Of a DNA stretch of 22,368 nucleotides, positions 8,122 to 14,560 are shown in pieces. This DNA is from Candidatus Peribacteraceae bacterium. GTDB taxonomy: Bacteria; Patescibacteriota; Gracilibacteria; Peribacterales; Peribacteraceae. Each line of letters begins with the position of its first letter. The first letter of the stretch is position 1. The notes beneath the pieces were generated by a model, which saw only the letters and a list, made by a program, of their open reading frames with translations, was not told where the DNA came from and did no database searches. The stretch is taken from the NCBI GenBank assembly GCA_018061525.1, contig JAGOUB010000003.1:1-22368 (forward strand), written 5' to 3'. Position numbers and translations under genes: made by a program.

Positions 8122-8818
8122 AGTTCCACTTCTTAGCTTTGAGGCCGGCCTTGGCGGCCGCCTGCTCGGCGCGCTGCTTACTGCTGCCGGTGCCCTCGGC
8201 CACTTTCTCCTCGCCGATGAACACGGCGCAGGTGAAGGACTTGTCGTGGTCGGGACCCAGCGCGTCGACGGTGACGTAGTGCGGGGTGACGCCGAGGCGC
8301 TCCTGCGCCTCCTCTTGGAAGACGCTCTTCTCGTCGCGGTCCTTGCCGAGCGCCAGCAGGTGCTGCAGGCGGAGCAGGATGAACTTGGAGCAGAACTCCT
8401 TGGCCGCCTCGAAGCCGCGATCGAGGAAGACAGCGCCGATGAGAGCCTCGAGCGTATTGGCCAGGAGCGAGTCGCGGTCGCGGCCGCCGCTGGCCTCTTC
8501 GCCGTGACTCATGAGCATAAAATCGCCCAGCTTGAGGTCGCGGGCGACGGCGGCGAGGTTGTCGCGCTGCACCAGCGCCGAGCGCCAGTTGGTCAATTCG
8601 CCTTCGGGCTTGGAGCTGAGGTGGAAGAGATACTCGGTGGTGGCCAGTTCCAAGACGGCGTCGCCGAGGAACTCCAGACGCTCGTTATGGCCGGTGGCAC
8701 GGGCCTGGCGGGCGGCACTGCGGTGCGTGAGAGCCTGGGCCAGCAGGTCCTTTTTGCGGAACGAGCAATCGATCGCCTTCTCGAGGAGAATGAACGGTCG
8801 GGGCTGCTGCTCGGTCAT
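8120..8818 (-). CDS. rnc: Ribonuclease III
   Basis: RNase III cleaves double-stranded RNA, mainly rRNA precursors and structured mRNAs. It has 232 residues, the normal length. The catalytic domain carries the family signature NERLEFLGDAVLEL (45-58; E46, E49 and D53 match E. coli E38, E41 and D45), E74 and E124 (matching E117). A double-stranded RNA-binding domain fills about 163-232, ending GSSKQRAEQAAAKAG. One feature is odd: the residue matching metal-binding D114 of E. coli is Asn121 (LLANTLEA in place of LADTVEA). The gene lies 24 nt after nusB. A TATCCT hexamer (8825-8830, minus strand) sits 6 nt before the ATG, so it may also have its own leaderless promoter. Confidence 0.95.
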   Translation of the reverse strand: MTEQQPRPFILLEKAIDCSFRKKDLLAQALTHRSAARQARATGHNERLEFLGDAVLELATTEYLFHLSSKPEGELTNWRSALVQRDNLAAVARDLKLGDFMLMSHGEEASGGRDRDSLLANTLEALIGAVFLDRGFEAAKEFCSKFILLRLQHLLALGKDRDEKSVFQEEAQERLGVTPHYVTVDALGPDHDKSFTCAVFIGEEKVAEGTGSSKQRAEQAAAKAGLKAKKWN

Positions 8819-8842
8819 AGGGCGAGGATAGCCAAAGGCGCC

Positions 8843-9313
8843 TTAGGCGGCGAGACCCCCCTCGGCGGGCGGCTCGGGCACGGGGACGGACTTGGGCGGA
8901 CGGGCCTCAGCCGGGCGAATCTCGTGGGCGAGAGCGTTCAAAACGCCATTCACGAATTTGCCGCTCTCGTCGGAGCCGAACTCCTTGGCGATCTCGATGG
9001 CCTCGTTAATGACGACGGGCACGGGGATATCGGCGTTCTTGGTCAGTTCGTAGGCGCTGCAGCAGAGCACACAGCGCGAAATGGGATCCATGCGCTCCAA
9101 ACTCCAACCCGGAGCATGCTTCTGGATGAGCTCCTTCAAAGCGACCTCCTCGGCCAGCGTGCCCTCGAGCAGGCTGCTGGCGAAGTCGTCGTCGGCCTCG
9201 CCGAGCTCTTTCAAATTGCGCGAGAGGGCCATGCCGGGATCGATCTCGGGGCGCACCTCGCGCTCAAACAGCACCTGCATGACGGCAATACGCGAGAGAT
9301 GGCGGCGGGCCAT
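8843..9313 (-). CDS. nusB: Transcription antitermination factor NusB
   Basis: NusB binds boxA RNA with S10 (NusE) to support rRNA transcription antitermination. The 156 residues start MARRHLSRIAVMQVLFE and carry the diagnostic helix VVINEAIEIAKEFGSDESGK followed by FVNGVLNAL. The last ~20 residues are a Pro/Ala-rich tail beyond the usual fold. It is the middle gene of an rpmF-nusB-rnc run (gaps of 29 and 24 nt), a common pairing of RNA-processing and ribosomal genes. No Shine-Dalgarno is visible. Confidence 0.93.
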   Translation of the reverse strand: MARRHLSRIAVMQVLFEREVRPEIDPGMALSRNLKELGEADDDFASSLLEGTLAEEVALKELIQKHAPGWSLERMDPISRCVLCCSAYELTKNADIPVPVVINEAIEIAKEFGSDESGKFVNGVLNALAHEIRPAEARPPKSVPVPEPPAEGGLAA

Positions 9314-9342
9314 GGCGGGAGGGAGAAAGGCGCGTCGTGGCC

Positions 9343-9528
9343 TTAGGCCTTGATGCGCGTGATGCTCTTGAGAGCCTTGTCGCCCTGGTTCTTCGGCACA
9401 GCCGGAGCGGCGTACGGGGACTGGCTCTTATCGCGCAGGCGGCGCACTTCCAAGCTGAGGTAGTGCGAGTGCTGCATGCGGGTCGCGCGCTTGGCGCGGT
9501 GCTTTTTGGGGACTGGTTTCTTGGCCAT
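9343..9528 (-). CDS. rpmF: Probable 50S ribosomal protein L32, zinc-ribbon-less form
   Basis: 61 residues, very basic N-terminal half: MAKKPVPKKHRAKRATRMQ, then HSHYLSLEV. This fits the L32 pattern (PKKR-S-K-R-R-H), and the place next to nusB and rnc is a frequent one for rpmF. The Cys pairs of zinc-type L32 are absent, so the identification rests on the basic N-terminus, size and context. The ATG at 9528 is chosen; frames upstream are not protein-like. TACCAT (9538-9543, minus strand) ends 9 nt before the ATG, with no Shine-Dalgarno, so a leaderless start is likely. It would be the promoter-proximal gene of the operon. Confidence 0.6.
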   Translation of the reverse strand: MAKKPVPKKHRAKRATRMQHSHYLSLEVRRLRDKSQSPYAAPAVPKNQGDKALKSITRIKA

Positions 9529-9601
9529 GCGAAGAGGATGGTAACGGAAGCGGCGACAGGACGCCACCAGCCGGGACGGCACTCTAGCGGCCAATTCCCG
9601 C

Positions 9602-9619
9602 ACCCGCAAGGCGGGTTTT
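9602..9619 (+). terminator. Short hairpin with T-tract (plus strand)
   Basis: ACCCGC (9602-9607), loop aag, GCGGGT (9611-9616), then TTTT. No plus-strand gene ends here. It may block antisense read-through into the pilin-like operon that starts just downstream. Confidence 0.4.
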
Positions 9620-9643
9620 AGGCGTTTTGGAGGGCAAAAGGAC

Positions 9644-9672
9644 TGGAGAAAACGCCGGTTTTCGGCTATACT
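9644..9672 (+). promoter_or_regulatory. Promoter of the pilin-repeat operon
   Basis: -35 TGGAGA (9644-9649, 4 of 6), a 17-nt spacer and -10 TATACT (9667-9672, 5 of 6). The -10 ends 7 nt before the TTG start at 9680, so the mRNA would be leaderless. Confidence 0.6.
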
Positions 9673-9679
9673 ATCTCGA

Positions 9680-10483
9680 TTGGTCCTCTTCTGGTCGCTC
9701 CTGCCGGCATTGCTGGGACTGCTCATGGGCACCGCCCACGCGCAGATCAACCCCTGCCCGTTCACGAACCTGCCCTGCGCGGTGGGTGGCGCGGCGGGCG
9801 CTAGCGCGTACCTCCAGACCGTCGCCTTTCCGGCGATGCGCGTGGTGTTCGTGGCCGGCGCGCTCGCCAACTTCTTTTTCTACGCCTTCCGCATGCTCTA
9901 CCAGAGCAATGACGAGGAAGCGACGAAGACGGCGAAGGGCGGCTATGAGCAGGCCATCTACGGTTGCGCCTACATGAGCTTGGCGAGCTTCTTCGTGGAC
10001 GCGTTCGGTTCGTCGGCGCAGGGCACGCTCGTGAACGTGGAGCCGCTCAACCAGGCCTACGTGAACGTCATCCTCTACATCAAGCTCATCCTGGCGGCAC
10101 TAGTGACGGTCGTGATCGTCATCACCGCCTTCCGCTTGGTGCTGGTGCAGGACGACGGCGAGAAGGACAAAGCCAAGAAGCGCCTAACGAGCTGCTTCGT
10201 GGGCGTGGCCGTCATCACCATCGCCAACGTGCTCGTGGCCGGCTTTTCGCCTGATGCTGGCACCGCCGTGCTGGGTGAAGAAATTGTCGGCGTGGCCAAC
10301 TTCTTACTGACGCTCTTCGGCGCCTTGGCCGTCTTCTGGTTTATCGCCGCCGGCATCATGCTGGTGGTCTCGATCGACGAGGGCCAGAAGGACGCCGCCA
10401 AGAAGGGCATGTCGACCGCCGTCGTCGCCATCGCCGTGGTGGTCAGCTGCTACGTGCTCCTCAATTTCTTCCTCTCCCTGTGA
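9680..10483 (+). CDS. Secreted/membrane protein of three pilin-like helix-loop-helix repeats
   Basis: 267 residues. A signal peptide (LLPALLGLLMGTAHAQ) is followed by three units, each a hydrophobic helix, a short charged loop and a second hydrophobic helix. The loops are SNDEEATKTAKGG (about 76-88), QDDGEKDKAKKRL (157-169) and DEGQKDAAKKGM (233-244). This resembles the T4SS_pilin / TrbC-VirB2 type of small membrane pilin common in CPR genomes, here repeated three times in one chain; that assignment is by pattern only. There are Cys at 26 and 33 near the N-terminus. The start is TTG, 7 nt after a TATACT -10. The next gene overlaps it by 4 nt (GTGA), implying coupled translation. Roles in a secretion channel or pilus are possible but not shown. 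Confidence 0.75.
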   Translation: MVLFWSLLPALLGLLMGTAHAQINPCPFTNLPCAVGGAAGASAYLQTVAFPAMRVVFVAGALANFFFYAFRMLYQSNDEEATKTAKGGYEQAIYGCAYMSLASFFVDAFGSSAQGTLVNVEPLNQAYVNVILYIKLILAALVTVVIVITAFRLVLVQDDGEKDKAKKRLTSCFVGVAVITIANVLVAGFSPDAGTAVLGEEIVGVANFLLTLFGALAVFWFIAAGIMLVVSIDEGQKDAAKKGMSTAVVAIAVVVSCYVLLNFFLSL

Positions 10484-11373
10484 AGCGCCTCCCCTCCCTC
10501 ACCGCCTGGATTGCCTTCGGCCTGGGCCTGGCCCTGCCGTTGGCGGCGCACGCCCAGGGCGTGGCAAGCGAGGCCGCCCAGGGCGCCGCCGGCACCCTGC
10601 AGGCTTTCTTTGGGGGCAGTTGTAGCGGCGCCGATTGCGCCATCTCACTGGTGGAATACGCCATCGACCGCTTCCAGCTGCTGGTAATCGCCACCGGCGT
10701 GTTCGCGGTGGTGCGTAACGGCTTCACGATGATCTACAGCTCCAATGAGGACGAGCAGGGCCGCGCCCGCAAGGCCATCGCCACCACGCTGGCGTCGGTC
10801 ATGCTCGCCTACCTCTCGCCGCGCTTCATCGTCGCTTTTTTCACGGCGGGTGGCGAGCAGGGCGCGCTGGCCACACCGGGCGGTGCCGCCGCCGGCGCGG
10901 CCGTGGTGAGCGCCGAGGTGATGGGCGTGCTCAGTTGGGCCCTCACGTTCTTCGCCGTCGTCACCATCGTCGTCGTCATCGTCACCGGCATCCGCGCCCT
11001 CACCAGCCCAAGCGACGGCGGCGACCGCATGAAGGCCATGGCCGTCTCGATCGCGGCGGCGTGCATCCTGCTCATCACCGCCGAGGCCATCAAGCAGACC
11101 TTCGGCATCAACGACTTCGGCATCCCTGATGCGCCGAGCGCGGTACCCCTCATCGGCCGTGCCGTGCAGATCGTGCAGGGCATCCTCGGCCTGATCCTCA
11201 TCATCGCCCTGGCGGTGGTGGTCTACGCGGCCTTCTTGATGATCCTCTCGGCCGGCAACCAGGACATGTTCAGCAAGGGCAAGAGCCTCATCATCCGCGC
11301 CGGCATCGGCCTGGTGGTGATCCTCATCAGCTACCTATTGGCCAGCTTCATCGTCCAGATCCTGCTCGGCTAA
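10480..11373 (+). CDS. Second protein of three pilin-like repeats, paralogue of the preceding gene
   Basis: 297 residues, GTG start overlapping the upstream TGA. A signal peptide (LTAWIAFGLGLALPLAAHAQ) precedes a Gly/Ala segment with Cys48 and Cys53, then three hydrophobic-charged-hydrophobic units. Their loops are SSNEDEQGRARKAI (about 87-100), SPSDGGDRMKAM (176-187) and SAGNQDMFSKGKS (257-269). The layout matches the preceding protein unit for unit, so the two look like paralogues from a duplicated triple-repeat gene. The third loop lacks the acidic/Lys density of the others. It is co-transcribed with the preceding gene and followed by a terminator hairpin at 11438. Possible structural partner in a pilus or membrane channel. 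Confidence 0.72.
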   Translation: MKRLPSLTAWIAFGLGLALPLAAHAQGVASEAAQGAAGTLQAFFGGSCSGADCAISLVEYAIDRFQLLVIATGVFAVVRNGFTMIYSSNEDEQGRARKAIATTLASVMLAYLSPRFIVAFFTAGGEQGALATPGGAAAGAAVVSAEVMGVLSWALTFFAVVTIVVVIVTGIRALTSPSDGGDRMKAMAVSIAAACILLITAEAIKQTFGINDFGIPDAPSAVPLIGRAVQIVQGILGLILIIALAVVVYAAFLMILSAGNQDMFSKGKSLIIRAGIGLVVILISYLLASFIVQILLG

Positions 11374-11410
11374 GGCGAAGTCACGAAGAGCGCAGCCCCT
11401 GAAGGAAAAA

Positions 11411-11433
11411 GTTGAATACATTATGTATACAAC
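11411..11433. promoter_or_regulatory. 23-bp near-perfect palindrome, operator candidate
   Basis: The left arm GTTGAATACAT (11411-11421) and right arm ATGTATACAAC (11423-11433) are inverted with 10 of 11 matches around one central T. It lies 40-57 nt before the phosphomannomutase -10 and 38 nt after the pilin-like operon stop. The AT-rich make-up and symmetry suit a dimeric repressor site. Confidence 0.45.
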
Positions 11434-11437
11434 AAAT

Positions 11438-11470
11438 CCCCGGTATCGCTCTCGATATCCGGGGGTTCTT
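11438..11470 (+). terminator. Hairpin ending the pilin-repeat operon
   Basis: CCCCGG-TATCG (11438-11448) pairs with CGATA plus CCGGGG (11453-11464) with one bulged T and a 4-nt loop; a weak T-containing tail (gttctt) follows. It overlaps the region that would hold the -35 of the next gene. Confidence 0.6.
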
Positions 11471-11474
11471 GGCC

Positions 11475-11480
11475 TAGTCT
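11475..11480 (+). promoter_or_regulatory. -10 element of phosphomannomutase gene, leaderless type
   Basis: TAGTCT ends 9 nt before the ATG at 11490. A 4-of-6 -35 (TCGATA, 11452-11457) lies 17 nt upstream, inside the terminator hairpin. No Shine-Dalgarno. Confidence 0.45.
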
Positions 11481-11489
11481 CGATGGCGC

Positions 11490-12875
11490 ATGACCGTCAT
11501 CGACACCCGCGTCTTCCGCGCTTACGACATCCGCGGCCACGCTGAGAACCAGCTCTCGGCCGACCTCTACCGCTTGATGGGGCAGGCCTTCGGATCTGAG
11601 GTGCGCGAGCGCACGAAGAAAGCCAACCCGACGATCGCCGTCGGACGCGACTGCCGTGTGACGAGCCCGGCCTTTGAGGCGGCACTCGTGGAAGGGCTGG
11701 TTGCTTCGGGCTGCAAGGCGCTGCGCATTGGCCAGACGCCGACGCCGCTCAACTACTTCGCCATCTGCCACTTCGATCTCGACGCCGGCGCCCAGGTGAG
11801 CGCCAGCCACAATCCGGGCCACGACAACGGCCTGAAGCTCTCGCTCGCCAAGGCGCAGGGTTTCTTCGGCGCCGACATCCAAGGAATCCTCAAGCGCTGC
11901 CAGGAGCAGCGTTTCGACGCCGCGCCCGGCGGCTCGGCCGAGGAGCTCGATGCGACGACGCCCTACAAGACGCATCTCAAGAAGCAGTTTACGAACGTCG
12001 CTGCCGGCCTGACGATCGGCGTCGATGGCGGTAACGGCGTGGCCGGACCGCTCTATACCGAGATCCTTGGCGAGGCGGGTGCCTCCATCTCCGGCCTCTA
12101 TATCGAGCCGGACGGCACCTTCCCGAACCACCACCCGGACCCCAGCCAGCACAGCACGCTCAAGGACCTGCAGGGCATCGTGACTGGTGAGAAGCTGGCT
12201 ATGGGCCTGGCCTTTGACGGCGACGGTGACCGCCTGGGTGTGGTGGATGAGCAGGGCAAGATCCGCTCCAACGACGAGATCCTACTTCTAATGGCCAAGG
12301 ACATGCTCAGCCGCAACCCAGGCAACAGCGTGGTCTGCACGGTCACCAGCTCTGGCCTGATCCCCAGCGAAATGGAGAAGATGGGCGGCAAGGCCCACAT
12401 GAGTAAGGTCGGCCGGTCGTTCGTGCAGCAGGTGATGCAACGCGAGGGCGCACTGCTCGGCGGCGAGACCTCGGGCCACTTCCTGTTCGCCGAGGGCTAC
12501 TACGGCGTGGACGATGCGGTGATCGCGGCCCTGCGTGTGCTCGACATCGTGAAGCGCGCCGGCAAGCCGCTGTCGCAGATCCTGGCCGAGTTCCCCACCG
12601 TTCACCAAGCGCACGAGCGCCGCCCGCACTGTGACGACGACAAGAAGGGCGCGGTCGTGAAGGCCGTGACCGAGCACTTCCAGAAGACCAACGACGTAGC
12701 GACGCTCGACGGTGCGCGCATCTCGTTCGACGGCGGCGCGTGGGTCGGCATTCGCCAGAGCAACACCACGCCCTGCCTGACCATCAGCATTGAGGCCCGC
12801 AGCGCGGAGCAGCTCAAAGAGCTTGAGACGATGGTCGTCGAATACTTCCAGAATCACCACGGCATGGCCGTCTAA
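11490..12875 (+). CDS. Phosphomannomutase/phosphoglucomutase
   Basis: An alpha-D-phosphohexomutase interconverting hexose 1- and 6-phosphates, supplying sugar nucleotides for surface glycans. Its 461 residues are full length with all four domains. The N-terminal motif is FRAYDIRG (9-16). The catalytic phosphoserine loop is SASHNP (Ser106). The Mg2+ loop is DGDGDR (243-248), the sugar-binding loop GGETSGH (324-330), and the phosphate-binding loop RQSNTTP (422-428). These fit the PMM/PGM (ManB/AlgC-like) group rather than GlmM; substrate preference cannot be told from sequence alone. It starts at an ATG 9 nt after a TAGTCT -10 and is followed 13 nt later by a tiny membrane protein gene, probably in the same transcript. 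Confidence 0.95.
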   Translation: MTVIDTRVFRAYDIRGHAENQLSADLYRLMGQAFGSEVRERTKKANPTIAVGRDCRVTSPAFEAALVEGLVASGCKALRIGQTPTPLNYFAICHFDLDAGAQVSASHNPGHDNGLKLSLAKAQGFFGADIQGILKRCQEQRFDAAPGGSAEELDATTPYKTHLKKQFTNVAAGLTIGVDGGNGVAGPLYTEILGEAGASISGLYIEPDGTFPNHHPDPSQHSTLKDLQGIVTGEKLAMGLAFDGDGDRLGVVDEQGKIRSNDEILLLMAKDMLSRNPGNSVVCTVTSSGLIPSEMEKMGGKAHMSKVGRSFVQQVMQREGALLGGETSGHFLFAEGYYGVDDAVIAALRVLDIVKRAGKPLSQILAEFPTVHQAHERRPHCDDDKKGAVVKAVTEHFQKTNDVATLDGARISFDGGAWVGIRQSNTTPCLTISIEARSAEQLKELETMVVEYFQNHHGMAV

Positions 12876-12888
12876 TCCCCCCCCGCCT

Positions 12889-13068
12889 ATGTTCTTCCGC
12901 AAGAAGAAAGCACCGGCCCAGGAGGCTCCCACCGGGGATAAAAAGAAGAAGAAAAAGTCGGGCCTCATCAACTCGCTGATCGTCGGTCTGGTGATTGGTG
13001 GAGCGGTGGGTTCGATTGTGGGCAAAGGTTTGATCGAGGAGAAAGAGAATAAGAGCAAGAAAGACTAA
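12889..13068 (+). CDS. Tiny Lys-rich protein with glycine-zipper membrane helix
   Basis: 59 residues, unknown family. A basic N-terminus (MFFRKKKAPAQ, then DKKKKKKSG) leads into a single hydrophobic segment LIVGLVIGGAVGSIVGKGLI with regular Gly spacing (glycine zipper), then a charged tail. This layout is that of small inner-membrane oligomerising or YtxH-like proteins. The ATG at 12889 is 13 nt after the phosphomannomutase stop. Its TAA stop at 13066-13068 falls inside the terminal inverted repeat of the adjacent 440-bp element. Confidence 0.6.
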   Translation: MFFRKKKAPAQEAPTGDKKKKKKSGLINSLIVGLVIGGAVGSIVGKGLIEEKENKSKKD

Positions 13069-13096
13069 TTGGTACTTTGGACAGCGCGATTGGTAT

Positions 13097-13123
13097 CCAC
13101 TTTCTTTGGCGCAAAGAAAGTGG
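13097..13123. repeat. Perfect 12-bp inverted repeat, left hairpin of element
   Basis: CCACTTTCTTTG (13097-13108) and CAAAGAAAGTGG (13112-13123) with a 3-nt loop gcg. It could form a hairpin on either strand. With no U-run it is not a simple terminator. Confidence 0.75.
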
Positions 13124-13134
13124 AGAAAGAAACA

Positions 13135-13292
13135 GGCCGCTGACGTTGTGGTGCCTGCGCGAAATGGCTCGGTCCGCGGGCGGCGCAAACTCGCGGCGCG
13201 CTCTTCTGCGGAAGCGCGCCGCTCAAACAGTGCGCCGCCATTATTCGCGGACAGCTTCGCCAATCGCGCGACGGCACCACAACGAGGCGGCC
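13135..13292. repeat. Large nested fold-back inside element
   Basis: Successive arms pair in register: GGCCGC 13135-13140 with 13287-13292; GTTGTGGTGCC 13145-13155 with 13273-13283; GCGCGA 13157-13162 with 13264-13269; TGGC 13165-13168 with 13259-13262; GTCCGCG 13172-13178 with 13246-13252; GGCGGCGCA 13179-13187 with 13231-13239; GCGGCGCG 13193-13200 with 13215-13222; plus CTTC/GAAG at the tip. All are perfect within each arm, separated by short bulges. About 55 bp in total could form a cruciform or one long RNA hairpin. Confidence 0.7.
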
Positions 13293-13471
13293 ACCCGGTT
13301 GAGGGATGTAGCAGCACCGAATATCGCCCCCAGGCGCACGGTCGCGTCTTTGCCTGCGGAGGGGCGCGCGCCGGCCGGGGGTGAAGGGGCACGAAGTATC
13401 CAGCCACCAGGGTCTTTACCGTCACCACCAAGCAGAACCATGGAGAGGGGCTCGGCGCGCCAGCGCTTTTG

Positions 13472-13500
13472 GGTACTTTTGGCGCGTTGCCAAAAGTACC
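13472..13500. repeat. Perfect 12-bp inverted repeat, right end of element
   Basis: GGTACTTTTGGC (13472-13483) and GCCAAAAGTACC (13489-13500), loop gcgtt. The outer arm is the right terminal inverted repeat, so the same 10-bp core occurs three times in the element: once at the left end and twice here. Confidence 0.75.
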
Positions 13501-13502
13501 AA

Positions 13503-14495
13503 TTACTCATCCAACTCCCCTGCCAAATTCCTCTCCATTAACTCTTTCAACCGAGACTCGGACTTGGCTTGGGGCAGGGCCCACATGAGCTTGGCGATGG
13601 CACACTCGGTCGTCATGTTCTTGGCCGAGATGACTCCCAGCTGCTCGAGCGTGAGCTGCATGTGGTAGTTGTGCAGGTCGATGCTGCCGCGGATGAGCTG
13701 CGAGACGATGACCACGGGGATGTTGCGGTCGTTGGCGCGGCGGAGCCACGGCACGAGCTCCTCGGGGAGGAGACCGAGGCCGTAGGCGCGCAGCACGATG
13801 CCGTGCGGGGCGGCGTCGAGGACGGCGTCGTAGTAGCGCATGGGCGCGCCCGGATGGAGCGTGACGCAGACCACGTTGCTGTCGAACTCAGGCTTGCAGG
13901 CCAGCGTGCGCTTGCGGCGGACGGTGCGCATGGGGTTCAGGTTCACGCCGGTGTGGAACTCGGCCAGCGGGGCCAGCTTGGGCGTCTCGAAGGTCTCGAA
14001 GATGGCGTGGTCGGTCTTCACGGCACGGTTGCCGCGCAGCACCTTGGGACCGAGCGTGATGCAGACCTCCGCCAGATCGAGCTGGGCGGTGCGCACGGCG
14101 TACACGAGGTTCACGCGGCTGTCGCCGCCGATGTCGTTGATGGGCAGGATGGAACCCGTGAACACGATCGGCTTGCTGAGGTTCTGCAGCGCGAAGCTGA
14201 GGGCCGCCGCCGTGTAGCTCATGGTGTTGGTGCCGTGGATCACCACGAAGCCCTCGTAGTCGTCATACACACCCGCGATGGTGCGGACGATCTCCGTCCA
14301 GTGCTCGGAGCGGATCTCGGACGAGATGATGTTCTGCAGCGAGAAGAACTCGAGCGAGACTTCCTTCTGGAGCTCAGGGACGAAGCGATGGATATCCGTG
14401 ACGGACTCGATCTGCTCGATGCGTCCGGTCTTCTGGTTGCGCACCATGCCGATCGAGCCGCCCACGTGGATGACGGCAATCTTCGGGCGAGGCAT
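13503..14495 (-). CDS. Type I L-asparaginase-family protein with catalytic Asp replaced by Asn
   Basis: 330 residues, cytoplasmic AnsA-like fold; typical members hydrolyse Asn to Asp and ammonia. The start MPRPKIAVIHVGG is the canonical first strand. Motif 1 reads GGSIGM (Ser14 where Thr is usual), motif 2 reads HGTNTM (87-92), and the conserved Lys lies in RGNRAVK (Lys160). In characterised enzymes motif 2 is HGTDTM and the Thr-Asp-Lys triad is essential; here Asp is Asn90. The rest, including SYTAAALSFAL and VFTGSILP, is well conserved, so this is not a decaying gene. Activity, or conversion to another role, is open. A -10-like TACCAT (14502-14507) sits 6 nt upstream of the ATG, and a minus-strand terminator lies 25-65 nt upstream. 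Confidence 0.85.
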   Translation of the reverse strand: MPRPKIAVIHVGGSIGMVRNQKTGRIEQIESVTDIHRFVPELQKEVSLEFFSLQNIISSEIRSEHWTEIVRTIAGVYDDYEGFVVIHGTNTMSYTAAALSFALQNLSKPIVFTGSILPINDIGGDSRVNLVYAVRTAQLDLAEVCITLGPKVLRGNRAVKTDHAIFETFETPKLAPLAEFHTGVNLNPMRTVRRKRTLACKPEFDSNVVCVTLHPGAPMRYYDAVLDAAPHGIVLRAYGLGLLPEELVPWLRRANDRNIPVVIVSQLIRGSIDLHNYHMQLTLEQLGVISAKNMTTECAIAKLMWALPQAKSESRLKELMERNLAGELDE

Positions 14496-14519
14496 GGAGG
14501 CATGGTACTCATCCCCAGG

Positions 14520-14560
14520 AAAAAGAAAACGGGCGCCGCCCCATAAAGGGACGACGCCCG
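14520..14560 (-). terminator. Intrinsic terminator of the minus-strand structured RNA
   Basis: On the minus strand CGGGCG (14560-14555) pairs with CGCCCG (14535-14530), with an inner CCC/GGG, followed by TTTTCTTTTT (14529-14520). It ends 25 nt before the asparaginase homologue's ATG, so it is either the end of a separate RNA or an attenuator for that gene. Confidence 0.75.

Larger units (their letters stand above)
13066..13505. repeat. ~440-bp element with 15/16-bp terminal inverted repeats (MITE/REP-like)
   Basis: The ends are inverted copies: left TAATTGGTACTTTGG (13066-13080), right CCAAAAGTACCAATTA (13490-13505), differing by one T. The TAA at each outer edge is the stop codon of the flanking gene: the small protein on plus, the asparaginase homologue on minus. 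Inside are a 12-bp hairpin near the left end, a large fold-back at 13135-13292, and a 12-bp hairpin forming the right end. Reading frames exist on both strands but have an Arg/Ala/Ser-rich composition and no recognisable domain, so I treat the stretch as non-coding. No transposase is present; a non-autonomous or structured repeat is inferred. Confidence 0.6.

Noticed and set aside
13077..13541. 154- and 92-codon plus-strand frames inside the inverted-repeat element
   Set aside because: Arg/Ala/Ser-rich translation with no domain; explained by the GC-rich fold-back and terminal repeats.
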